This document shows positions 9,544 to 17,747 of a stretch of 64,000 nt of DNA, piece by piece. Within the stretch, counting starts at the first letter, position 1. Each line of letters opens with the position of its first letter. The stretch spans positions 56,134 through 120,133 of the forward strand of contig NZ_JPXI01000018.1 in NCBI RefSeq assembly GCF_000740675.1. Direction: 5' to 3'. The DNA is from Massilia sp. BSC265 (GTDB taxonomy: Bacteria; Pseudomonadota; Gammaproteobacteria; Burkholderiales; Burkholderiaceae_D). Made by a program: the position numbers and the translations under genes. Under the pieces are notes generated by a model that saw nothing but the letters and a program-made list of their open reading frames with translations, did not search any database and had not been told where the DNA came from.

Positions 9544-9572
9544 ATTATAGAAGTAAATGCGGGAGTCAATGC
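9544..9572 (-). promoter_or_regulatory. Candidate murB promoter
   Basis: On the minus strand a perfect TATAAT (9549-9544) lies 22 bases before the murB ATG. A TTGACT occurs 14 bases upstream of it, shorter than the usual 16-18. The TTGACT falls within the 12-bp tandem repeat at 9556-9591. Confidence 0.45.
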
Positions 9573-9591
9573 GGGAGCAAATGCGAAGGCA
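9556..9591. repeat. 12-bp tandem repeat, three copies, upstream of murB
   Basis: Units AATGCGGGAGTC, AATGCGGGAGCA and AATGCGAAGGCA follow each other directly. They lie 34-69 bases upstream of the murB start and overlap its possible -35 element. Confidence 0.7.
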
Positions 9592-9714
9592 AGCCCGGGC
9601 GTAAGACCCGCACATCGTTGCCGTGCGGGCAAATGTGGTGGCCTGCGCCAGGCGTTGTCCGGTAAAATAGAGGGATTCATCTAGTTAGCATCACCAAGAA
9701 AAAAGGAAACCACC

Positions 9715-10200
9715 ATGCCATCGTTTGATGTCGTCTGCGAAGCAGACATGGTCGAAGTGAAGAATGCTGTCGAACAATCGAACAAGGAAATCACCACCCG
9801 CTTCGACTTCAAGGGCAGCTCGGCCAATGTCGAGCAGAAGGACAAGGAACTGACCCTGTTCGCCGATTCCGATTTCCAGCTTGGCCAGGTCAAGGACGTC
9901 CTGATCAACAAGATGGCCAAGCGCAAGGTGGACGTGCGCTTCCTCGACGAAGGCAAGATCGAGAAGATCGGCGGCGACAAGGTCAAGCAGGTCATCAAGG
10001 TGCGCAACGGCATCGAGACCGAAGACGCGAAGAAGATCACCAAGCTCATCAAGGAAAGCAAGATGAAGGTGCAGGCCAGCATCCAGGGCGAGTCGGTGCG
10101 CGTCACCGGCGCCAAGCGCGATGACCTGCAGGCCGCCATGGCCCTGCTGCGCAAGGATGTGCAGGAGCTGCCGCTGGCCTTCAACAACTTCCGCGATTGA
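9715..10200 (+). CDS. yajQ: YajQ family cyclic-di-GMP-binding protein
   Basis: 161 residues, the standard YajQ length and sequence: [21 protein letters not shown] at the N-terminus, TTRFDFKGS, and the C-terminal PLAFNNFRD. Members have two ferredoxin-like folds. In Xanthomonas a YajQ protein binds c-di-GMP and modulates a transcription factor; function in this lineage is inferred from family. The ribosome binding site AAAGGAAA sits about 7 bases upstream. Its position between two GGDEF-EAL genes is consistent with c-di-GMP signalling but does not prove a link. Confidence 0.93.
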   Translation: MPSFDVVCEADMVEVKNAVEQSNKEITTRFDFKGSSANVEQKDKELTLFADSDFQLGQVKDVLINKMAKRKVDVRFLDEGKIEKIGGDKVKQVIKVRNGIETEDAKKITKLIKESKMKVQASIQGESVRVTGAKRDDLQAAMALLRKDVQELPLAFNNFRD

Positions 10201-10350
10201 GGGCACCTCGAGATCTCCTCGAAGGCAATGTCGCGCGACGAATAGTCGCGCAAACCCTGCCCCGCCTTGGGGTAGAATGACGACCGCGCGCACGCGCGGT
10301 TTGTCAATGCATATATACGCGTAGGGAACTACGGCGGTTTAAGGATTGCA

Positions 10351-11619
10351 ATGAAACGTGTTGATGATTTCCGCCTGAAGCTGGGCAACAAGGAATACGT
10401 GCCCATTATGATTGGCGGGATGGGCGTGGATATCTCGACGTCGGAGCTGGCCCTCGAGGCTGCCCGTCTCGGCGGCATCGGCCATATCTCCGATGCGATG
10501 GTGCAGGACGTGTCGGACCGCAAGTTCGACACCACCTTCGTCAAGGACAAGACCAAGCTCTACAAGTTCAACATCAACAACATGAACAAGGCGGTGGTCC
10601 AGTTCGACCTCGACCGCCTGGCCGAGGCCACCCGCCTGCACGTCGGCTCGACCATGGAAGCGAAGCGAGGCGACGGCCTGATCTTCGTGAACTGCATGGA
10701 AAAGCTGACCATGAACGCGCCCAAGGAGACCCTGCGCACCCGCCTGTCGGCGGCGATGGACGCCGGCATCGACGGCATTACCATGTCGGCCGGCCTGCAC
10801 CTGGGTTCCTTCGAACTGATCAAGGACCATCCGCGCTTCCGCGACACCAAACTGGGCATCATCGTCTCGTCCGTGCGCGCGCTGCAGCTGTTCCTGAAAA
10901 AGGTCTCTCGACTGAGCCGCCTGCCCGACTACATCATCGTCGAAGGCCCTCTGGCTGGCGGCCACCTCGGCTTCGGCATCGACGACTGGAAGCAGTACAA
11001 CCTGCATACCATCATGGACGAGATCCATGCCTACATGCGCGAGCAGCAGTTGGACATTCCCGTCATCGCCGCGGGCGGCATCTTCACCGGCTCGGACGCG
11101 GTCGGCTTCCTGGAAAAGGGCGCCGGCGGCGTGCAGGTAGCGACCCGTTTCACCGTCACCCACGAGTGCGGCATGCCGGACCACGTCAAGCAGGAATACT
11201 TCCGCGCGAGCGAGGAAGACATCATCGTCAATGGCGTGTCGCCGACCGGCTATCCGATGCGCATGCTGAAGAGCACGCCGGCGATCGGCTCCGGCATCCG
11301 CCCGGGCTGCGAGTCCTACGGCTACCTGCTGGACGCCACCGGCAACTGCGCCTACATCAACTCGTACAACCGCGAAGTGCAGGCCAGCCCGGACGGCAAG
11401 AACATCTCGGTGTTCGACAAGACCTGCCTGTGCACGCACATGCGCAACTTCAACTGCTGGACCTGCGGCCATTACACCTACCGCCTGAAGGACACCACCC
11501 ACCGCCTGGCGGACGGCAGCTACCAGATCCTGTCGGCCCAGCACGTGTTCGAGGATTACCAGTTCAGCGTCAACAACGAGATCGCCCTGCCGCCGAAGCA
11601 GGAGACGGCGGCGGCCTGA
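10351..11619 (+). CDS. Nitronate monooxygenase / NAD(P)H-dependent flavin oxidoreductase family, with Cys-rich C-terminal part
   Basis: 422 residues, noticeably longer than the usual 310-360. The TIM-barrel FMN core begins with PIMIGGMGVDIS. It contains the family signature EGPLAGGHLGFG (about residues 195-206) and the phosphate-binding segment IPVIAAGGIFTGSDA followed by GAGGVQVATRF. After the barrel the last ~130 residues carry a cysteine cluster, CLC-x7-CWTC (CLCTHMRNFNCWTCGHY), not usual for simple nitronate monooxygenases. It could bind a metal or Fe-S centre. FMN binding is well supported; the substrate is unknown. A good terminator follows at 11650. Confidence 0.8.
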   Translation: MKRVDDFRLKLGNKEYVPIMIGGMGVDISTSELALEAARLGGIGHISDAMVQDVSDRKFDTTFVKDKTKLYKFNINNMNKAVVQFDLDRLAEATRLHVGSTMEAKRGDGLIFVNCMEKLTMNAPKETLRTRLSAAMDAGIDGITMSAGLHLGSFELIKDHPRFRDTKLGIIVSSVRALQLFLKKVSRLSRLPDYIIVEGPLAGGHLGFGIDDWKQYNLHTIMDEIHAYMREQQLDIPVIAAGGIFTGSDAVGFLEKGAGGVQVATRFTVTHECGMPDHVKQEYFRASEEDIIVNGVSPTGYPMRMLKSTPAIGSGIRPGCESYGYLLDATGNCAYINSYNREVQASPDGKNISVFDKTCLCTHMRNFNCWTCGHYTYRLKDTTHRLADGSYQILSAQHVFEDYQFSVNNEIALPPKQETAAA

Positions 11620-11649
11620 CACAACGCTCCACGGCCGTTCGGTATCCCA

Positions 11650-11680
11650 CAAGCCACGGCTCGCCGTGGCTTGTTTGTCT
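11650..11680 (+). terminator. Rho-independent terminator
   Basis: A perfect 10-bp stem CAAGCCACGG / CCGTGGCTTG with a CTCG tetraloop is followed by the T-rich TTTGTCTT. It lies 30 bases after the flavin oxidoreductase stop. Confidence 0.75.
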
Positions 11681-11748
11681 TGCGCCCTCCCCTTGCGAAG
11701 GCGTGTAAGCTGAATGTCCCACAAGCGTTTTTCGCGAAGGGTGCAGGC

Positions 11749-14121
11749 ATGTCCATCATCGAACCGTCCGCGCAGGTCTGTTTCCTGACCGATGACGAAG
11801 GCAAGGTCGCGACCTGGAATCCCGCATGCGCCGAGCTGTTCGGCTGGACCCCTGGGCAAGCGCCGGGACGGGCCCTCACCGAGCTCGTCGCCGACAATGC
11901 GCGCTGGCCTGCCCTGGCCGCTGCCGGCGGCGGGCGCATCCGGATGCGCTTCTCCGGCGGGCGCGAAGGCTTCGCCACCCTGACCCTGCTGCGCCAGTAC
12001 GGCGCCGACGGCGAACCGCACGGATGGAGCGCCGGCGTCGTCATCACGCCGTCGGAATCGGTTTCCGAAGCCGAACGCGTCGGCGATACGCCCCTGTCCG
12101 CGGTCGTCGACCTGCTGCCCGGCACCTTCTACGCACTCAATCGGGAGGGCCGCTTCCTGCTCTGGAACCACAACCTCGAACGCCTGACCGAAATGACGCC
12201 GGACGAGCTCGCCGCGGCCCAGGTGATGGACATGTTCGAACCACGCGACCGTCCTCTGGCCGCCGAGAACATCCGGCGCGTATTCGAGGAAGGCGCCGAG
12301 GTCTCGATGGAGATGAACTATGTGTCGCGCAGCGGGCGCGAAACCCCGATGCTGGTCGGCGGGGCGCGCGTCGCCTGCAACGGCGACCAGTACCTGTTCG
12401 GCATGGGCATCGACATCGCGAAGCGGCGCGAGAAGGAGCGCCAGCTGCTGCTGAGCGAACGCGCGCTGCATGCGGCCAGCAACGGCATCGTCATCACCCG
12501 CTGTGTCGGGAGCGACAACATCATCGAATACGTCAACCCGGCCTTCGAACGCATCGCCGGCTATCCGGCTGCCGAGGCGATCGGGCACGATGCGCGTTTC
12601 ATGCAGGCCCCAAACTTCGACACCCACGAGCGCAGCCAGGTGCGCCTGGCCCTGGCCGAGCGGCGCCCGGTCAACGTCGTCTTCCGCAACATGCGCAAGA
12701 ACGGCGAGATCTTCTGGAACGACCTGAACATCACCCCGGTGCGCGACGAGCATGGCGAGGTGACCCACTTCATCGGCATCCTGCAGGACGTCACGGCCAC
12801 CAAGCAGCGTACCGAGCACCTCGAGCACGAGATCAACCACGATCCCCTCACCGGCCTGGCCAACCGCACCCTGCTGTGGGACCGCCTCGACCACGCGGTG
12901 CACCTGGCCCAGCGCCACGGGGCGATGGTGGCGACCGTGCTCGTCGACCTGGACAACTTCAAAACCATCAACGATACCTTCGGCCACGAGGCCGGCGACG
13001 TGGTGCTCAAGGTGGTGGCGCGCCGGCTGCAGGCTGCCGTGCGCGACAGCGACACGGTGGCGCGCATGTCGGGCGACGAGTTCGTGCTGGTGCTGGTCGA
13101 CCAGCCCTCGGTACGCTTTACGCTGCGCATGGCCGAGCGCCTGCGGCGCGCGATGACGACGCCCGTGGCCTTCGGCGGCAACGAGATCCCGGTCGGCGCC
13201 AGCCTGGGAGTCGCGCTGTTCCCCCAGGACGGCGCCACGCCGGCCGAGCTGGTGCGCGCAGCCGACATGGCGATGTACCACGTCAAGGGCAATGGCGGCG
13301 GCGTGCATTTCTACTCGCCCGAGATGCGCTCGGCCAGCCAGAAGCGCGCTGCCTTGGCCGACAGCATCCGCAGCGCGATCGAGCACGACGAGCTGTTCCT
13401 GCTGTTCCAGCCGCGCATGGATGCGCGCAGCGGCAAGGTGCGCGGCTTCGAGGCGCTGCTGCGCTGGCGTCATCCGAAACAGGGCGTCATGCTGCCGGCC
13501 GCCTTCCTGGCCGAGGCCGAGGAATCGGGCAAGATGATCGAAATCGGCAACTGGGTGCTGGACCAGGCATGCGCCTTCCTGCAGGAGCTGCGCCAGCTCG
13601 GCTATACCGGCCTGCCGGTGTCGGTCAACGTCTCGCATCGCGAGTACAGCCAGCACGGTTTCATACCCGGCATCGCCGAGCGCATGCAGCGCTACGGGCT
13701 GCCGCCAGGGAGCCTGGAAATCGAGATTCCCGAGGCCGACCTGATCCGCAATCCGGGGCTCGGGCGCGACCTGTCGGCCCAGCTGCGCGAGGCCGGCGTG
13801 GCGCTCTCGCTCGACGAATTCGGCAAGGGGATTTCCGACCTGTCCTTCCTGCGCCAGCTGTCGGTGCGCCAGGTGAAGCTGTCGAAGGCGGCAGTGCACG
13901 AGATTGCCCGCGAGGGCGGCCGCAGCTGCCTGGCCAAGACCCTGATCGACATCGGCCACAACCTCGACCTGGCGGTGGTGGGCGAAGCGGTGGAAACCGA
14001 GGCGCAGGTGGAATTCCTGCGCTCGCACGGCTGCGACCAGTTGCAGGGGCAATGGTTCAGCGAACCGCTGGCGCCCGAAGCGGTGCGCCGGATGCTCGAC
14101 CAGCGCAACCACGCCCGGTAG
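11749..14121 (+). CDS. PAS-PAS-LOV-like-GGDEF-EAL protein with degenerate catalytic motifs
   Basis: 790 residues from ATG 11749; the open frame extends back to a TTG at 11671, but that falls inside the preceding terminator. Two PAS modules (about residues 5-100 and 115-230) precede a third domain (about 240-350) that looks strongly LOV-like (YVNPAFERIAGY ... GHDARFMQAP ... RKNGEIFWN). The photoactive Cys of GxNCRFLQ is replaced by Ala282. The GGDEF domain has SGDEF at 441-445, a variant tolerated in many active cyclases. The EAL motif is at 568-570, but the usual DDFGTG reads DEFGKG (D689, E690) and KID reads KLS, so phosphodiesterase activity is doubtful. No membrane segment is seen. The gene ends within a 39-base palindrome shared with the convergent DHH gene. 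Confidence 0.88.
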   Translation: MSIIEPSAQVCFLTDDEGKVATWNPACAELFGWTPGQAPGRALTELVADNARWPALAAAGGGRIRMRFSGGREGFATLTLLRQYGADGEPHGWSAGVVITPSESVSEAERVGDTPLSAVVDLLPGTFYALNREGRFLLWNHNLERLTEMTPDELAAAQVMDMFEPRDRPLAAENIRRVFEEGAEVSMEMNYVSRSGRETPMLVGGARVACNGDQYLFGMGIDIAKRREKERQLLLSERALHAASNGIVITRCVGSDNIIEYVNPAFERIAGYPAAEAIGHDARFMQAPNFDTHERSQVRLALAERRPVNVVFRNMRKNGEIFWNDLNITPVRDEHGEVTHFIGILQDVTATKQRTEHLEHEINHDPLTGLANRTLLWDRLDHAVHLAQRHGAMVATVLVDLDNFKTINDTFGHEAGDVVLKVVARRLQAAVRDSDTVARMSGDEFVLVLVDQPSVRFTLRMAERLRRAMTTPVAFGGNEIPVGASLGVALFPQDGATPAELVRAADMAMYHVKGNGGGVHFYSPEMRSASQKRAALADSIRSAIEHDELFLLFQPRMDARSGKVRGFEALLRWRHPKQGVMLPAAFLAEAEESGKMIEIGNWVLDQACAFLQELRQLGYTGLPVSVNVSHREYSQHGFIPGIAERMQRYGLPPGSLEIEIPEADLIRNPGLGRDLSAQLREAGVALSLDEFGKGISDLSFLRQLSVRQVKLSKAAVHEIAREGGRSCLAKTLIDIGHNLDLAVVGEAVETEAQVEFLRSHGCDQLQGQWFSEPLAPEAVRRMLDQRNHAR

Positions 14122-14156
14122 GGGTGATCTGGTCCAGTGGACCAGATCACCCCTAC
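14118..14156. terminator. Perfect 19-bp palindrome between convergent genes, possible bidirectional terminator
   Basis: The two arms begin and end GTAGGGGTGATCTGGTCCA / TGGACCAGATCACCCCTAC around a single central G. Each outer end supplies the TAG stop of one of the flanking convergent genes (14119-14121 plus, 14155-14153 minus). There is no T-run, so factor-independent termination is uncertain. Confidence 0.6.
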
Positions 14157-15089
14157 CCGTCCTTGTTGATGCGGTTGATCAGGGCGCCGAGCACGTCCTC
14201 GGCCATTTCATTGTCCACCTGGCAGGTGCCTGCGTTCTCGTGCCCGCCCCCGCCGTATTCCAGCATCAGGGCGCCGATGTTGGTATTCGAGGTCCGGTTC
14301 AGGATCGACTTTCCGGTCGCGAACACGGTGTTCTGCTGCTTTACGCCCCACAGCACGTGGATCGAGATGTTCGTCTCGGGGAACAGTGCGTAGATGATGA
14401 AGCGGTTGCCGGCATAGATCACCTCCTCGTCGCGCAGGTCCAGCACCACCAGGTTCCCGTGGACGCGGGCGCAGCGCCGGATCTGCTCCCGGCAAGCGTC
14501 GCTGTGCTCGAAGTACAGCGTGGTGCGTTCGCGCACGTCGGGCAGCTCCATGATCTCCTCGATCGTGCTTCGCGCAGTAATCGATCAGCGCCATCATCAG
14601 CTGGTAGTTCGAGATGCGGAACTCGCGGAAGCGCCCGAGGCCGGTGCGCGCGTCCATCAGGAAGTTCAGCAGATTCCAGCCCTGCGGGAACAGCACCTCT
14701 TCGCGCGAGAAGCGGGCCGAGTCGCCCTTGTCGACCGCCGCCATCATCTCGTTCCAGGCGGCCGGGAAGGTCCTGGCGCCGCCGTAGTGGTCGTAGACCA
14801 CGCGGGCCGCCGAGGGGGCCTCGGGGTGGATGATGTGGTTCTCGCGCCTGCCCATGTTGCGGATGGTCTCGGATACATGATGGTCAAAGACCAGGTGGGC
14901 CGCCGGTACATAGGGCAGGTTGGTCGTGATGTCGCGTGCGCTGATTGCGATCTTGCCGTCCTGCATGTCTTTCGGATGCACGAACAGGATGTCGTCGATG
15001 AGGTCGAGGTGCTTCAGCAGCACCGCGCACACCAGGCCGTCGAAGTCGCTGCGGGTTACGAGTCGGAATTGTTGGTGGTCGGCTGACAT
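14153..15089 (-). pseudogene. DHH family phosphoesterase, interrupted by a frameshift
   Basis: Two minus-strand frames together encode one DHH phosphoesterase of about 309 residues. The first frame starts at ATG 15089 (MSADHQQFRLVTRSDFDG) and holds the SDFDG and VFDHH metal motifs. It runs in family sequence to ...MMALIDYCAKH near 14563, then loses similarity. The second frame continues from there (IEEIMELPDVRERTTLYFEH...) to the GGGGHENAG DHHA1 motif and the stop at 14155-14153. The join is repaired by adding two bases or removing one near 14560-14566. All catalytic motifs survive on either side, so a recent mutation or sequencing error is as likely as true decay. By family it would be a cytoplasmic phosphodiesterase or exopolyphosphatase-like enzyme. 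Confidence 0.8.
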
Positions 15090-15383
15090 CTGCACTTCCT
15101 TTCTGGAGTCGGAAAGCGGGACCGCGCCAGGATAACGCAGGTCCAAAAGATCATACCTTGCAATGTTTCCGATTGTCAGCCTTTGCGGTGGCGCATCCTG
15201 GCTGGTCTGGACGCAATTCATTCCCCGGATCGTGCAGGCTGTCGCACAGCACTGGCTATGCGAGAAGGCGACAGGTAAAGTTGCATCATCCCAACAGTTG
15301 TAGACGCCGAAAATGTTGTATTTCCGGCGCGCGGAGGCGGCGAAGAGGTACACTCGCCGCTTGCACCGAGAGCGAAAACCAAC
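15090..15383. promoter_or_regulatory. Divergent intergenic region, DHH gene / LytS-type kinase
   Basis: About 290 bases with no gene. It must hold the promoters of two divergent units. An imperfect palindrome CGCCG-A-AAAT / ATTT-C-CGGCG at 15305-15329 lies 55 bases before the kinase start and could be an operator or a leader hairpin. No confident -35/-10 pair was identified. Confidence 0.4.
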
Positions 15384-16664
15384 ATGCAAGCAAGGAACAC
15401 TAACCCGCATTATTTTTCGAGCGTCCTGTCGTGGCTCTACCGCGGCTTCGACGCCGTGGCGACCTGGGTCACCCAGCTGTCGTGGTGGAAGTTTTTCCTG
15501 TTTGCGATCCTGACCCTGACCGCTGGCGCCATCCTGCAGGAAGAACTGTTCTCGGGCCCTGGCGAAGAATACGTCTCGCGCGCCGAGCGCGACCGGCGCG
15601 GAAGCGATGCCGCCATCCTGATCGACGAGAGCGGCATCCGCTTCCATCCGCGCAACCGGCCGCGCAGCGGCGCCACCGAACCGCCCGCGCCACCCGTCCC
15701 TCCAGACGTCGAAGGCCCGCCTGACGCGCCCGGTGCCCCCGACGCGCCGTCCGCCCCTTCGGCGCCGAGCGCTCCGCCGGTCCCGGCCGCCGGCAGCAGC
15801 GGCGAATCGGTCCACATCGAGCTGCCGCCGCAGATCAGCGAGGAACTGTCGAACGCCATCGACGCGGCCGTGGAAGACGCCGCCGAGCAGAAGGTATCGC
15901 GCTACCACAAGCAGGCCTCGACCTGGTTCATGAACTTCGTGCTGCTGTTCGTGCTGGCCCTGTTCGGCACCAAGGCCCTGGTTGGCGGCAAGAAGCGCGC
16001 CGAAGCGCAATCCCAGCTGGCCAACGCGGCGGCCGAGCGCGAAGCCATGCAGCGCCAGCTGTCGGAAACGAAGATGCAGATGATGCAGGCCCAGGTCGAG
16101 CCGCACTTTCTGTTCAACACCCTCGCTTCGGTCGAACACCTGATCCAGGTCGACCCGCCGCGTGCCTCGGCCATGCAGCGCAGCCTGATCCAGTACCTGC
16201 GCGCGGTGCTGCCGCAGATGCGCGACAACGCCGTCGTCACCGGCCTCGGTCGCGAAGTGGACATGGTCACCGCCTACCTGGCCCTGCTCAAGATGCGCAT
16301 GGAAGAACGCCTGACCGTGGTGATGCAGGTGCCGGACGGCCTGCGCAGCGCGGCCTTCCCGCCGATGATGCTGCAGTCGATGGTCGAGAACGCCATCAAG
16401 CACGGCCTCGAATGCAAGCCGGAAGGCGGCACCCTCAAGATCCAGGCCGAGGTGGTGGACAGCAAGCTGCTCGTCACCGTCACCGACGACGGCGTCGGCT
16501 TCGGGGTAGTACCGAGCGACGGCACCGGCCTCGGACTGCAGACCATCCGCGACCGCCTCAAGCTGCTGCACGGCGAGGCCGGCAAGCTGCACATCGCGGC
16601 CAACAGCCCGAGTGGCGTGATCGCCATGATCGAGGTGCCCTACCAGCTCGCCAAGTCGAGCTGA
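15384..16664 (+). CDS. LytS/YehU-type sensor histidine kinase with Pro-rich extracytoplasmic segment
   Basis: 426 residues. Two predicted membrane helices (about residues 34-52 and 184-203) flank a ~130-residue segment. The centre of that segment is low-complexity and Pro/Ala-rich (repeated PAP, SAPSAP), with no recognisable ligand-binding fold. After the second helix comes a short coiled coil and the His_kinase box QVEPHFLFNTL, in which the histidine is phosphorylated. The N-box MVENAIKHG and G-box GTGLGLQ follow. The next gene, 103 bases on, is a LytTR response regulator, its evident partner. Such pairs usually control cell-envelope, virulence or metabolite genes; the signal here is unknown. 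Confidence 0.9.
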   Translation: MQARNTNPHYFSSVLSWLYRGFDAVATWVTQLSWWKFFLFAILTLTAGAILQEELFSGPGEEYVSRAERDRRGSDAAILIDESGIRFHPRNRPRSGATEPPAPPVPPDVEGPPDAPGAPDAPSAPSAPSAPPVPAAGSSGESVHIELPPQISEELSNAIDAAVEDAAEQKVSRYHKQASTWFMNFVLLFVLALFGTKALVGGKKRAEAQSQLANAAAEREAMQRQLSETKMQMMQAQVEPHFLFNTLASVEHLIQVDPPRASAMQRSLIQYLRAVLPQMRDNAVVTGLGREVDMVTAYLALLKMRMEERLTVVMQVPDGLRSAAFPPMMLQSMVENAIKHGLECKPEGGTLKIQAEVVDSKLLVTVTDDGVGFGVVPSDGTGLGLQTIRDRLKLLHGEAGKLHIAANSPSGVIAMIEVPYQLAKSS

Positions 16665-16767
16665 CCCGTCTTGCATGCCGTGCCCGGCCTGCCCCCGGCC
16701 GGTGCTTGCCTGCCGCGCTGTTTCATTGAATAATCAAACAATCATCATCATAGCTACAGGGACGACC

Positions 16768-17559
16768 ATGCCTACCGCCGCCGCATCTGCCGCACCTACC
16801 GCGATCATCGCCGATGACGAACGCCTCATGCGCGACCAGCTGCGCCTGCGCCTGTCCGAGGCCTGGCCGGAGCTGCAGATCCTCGGCGAAGCGAAGAACG
16901 GCGAGGAAGCGGTGGAACTGGTCGAGCAGCTCAAGCCGGACCTGACCTTCCTCGACATCCGCATGCCCGGCAAGACCGGCATGGAAGCGGCCCGCGACAT
17001 CGGCGACCGCAGCCAGATCGTGTTCGTCACCGCCTACGACCAGTACGCGGTCGAAGCCTTCGAGCGCGGCGCGATCGACTACGTCCTCAAGCCGACCGAG
17101 CCGGAACGCCTGAAGATCACGGTGGATCGCCTCAAGCAGCGCCTGGAACGCCCGAACGACCGTGCCGGCGTCAACGACAGCGTGCAGGCGATGCTGTCGC
17201 AGCTGGCCGAGAAGATCGCCTCGCCGAAGCCGAAGCACCTGCAGTGGATCCAGGCCAGCATCGGCCAGGACCTGCGCATGATCCCGGTGGAAGACATCCT
17301 GTTCTTCCGCTCGGACGAAAAGTACACCTGCGTGCAGACCGCCAGCTTCGAGGCCCTGATCCGCAAGCCGGTGCGCGACCTGGCCGAAGAGCTCGATCCC
17401 TCGCTGTTCTGGCAGATCCACCGCGCCACCCTGGTCAACGTCAATGCGATCGAGGGTGTGACGCGCGACATCCGCGGAAGGCACCTGGTGCTGGTCAAGG
17501 GAAGGCCGGAGAAGCTGGAAGTGAGCCGGAGCTTCCTGCATTTGTTCAAGCAGATGTGA
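16768..17559 (+). CDS. LytTR-type DNA-binding response regulator
   Basis: 263 residues from ATG 16768; the earlier in-frame ATG at 16675 lacks family similarity. The N-terminal receiver has the acidic pair ADDE, the phospho-acceptor in FLDIRMPG, the switch T in VTAYD and the conserved lysine in VLKP. The C-terminal LytTR domain (about residues 165-262) contains DILFFRSDEKYT and the FWQIHRATLVNVNAI stretch that contacts DNA. It is transcribed with the kinase upstream. Target sites (often imperfect direct repeats) are not identifiable from this window. Confidence 0.93.
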   Translation: MPTAAASAAPTAIIADDERLMRDQLRLRLSEAWPELQILGEAKNGEEAVELVEQLKPDLTFLDIRMPGKTGMEAARDIGDRSQIVFVTAYDQYAVEAFERGAIDYVLKPTEPERLKITVDRLKQRLERPNDRAGVNDSVQAMLSQLAEKIASPKPKHLQWIQASIGQDLRMIPVEDILFFRSDEKYTCVQTASFEALIRKPVRDLAEELDPSLFWQIHRATLVNVNAIEGVTRDIRGRHLVLVKGRPEKLEVSRSFLHLFKQM

Positions 17560-17747
17560 TCGGCGGCCCGCCCGCCTTTGCAGGGTGCGTGGGCGCCGGC
17601 GGCGCCTGCGACGGGCATGGACCCAGGCGCCGTCAAGGACCATCCGCCCCCACTCCGCCCCCCTTTGTCTCGCATCAACACCACCCCCTCCCCCACGCCG
17701 TAATGTAGAGCTCCCGGCCTCCACGGGCCTTTCCCTGCAGCGCCTGC

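Noticed and set aside
10339..14112. Minus-strand open frame of more than 1,250 codons
   Set aside because: It is antisense to the flavin oxidoreductase and a GGDEF-EAL gene. The translation has no family features; long antisense frames are common in GC-rich DNA.
15090..16676. Extension of the DHH gene frame upstream of ATG 15089
   Set aside because: The open frame continues antisense to the LytS-type kinase; family similarity begins only at MSADHQQF.
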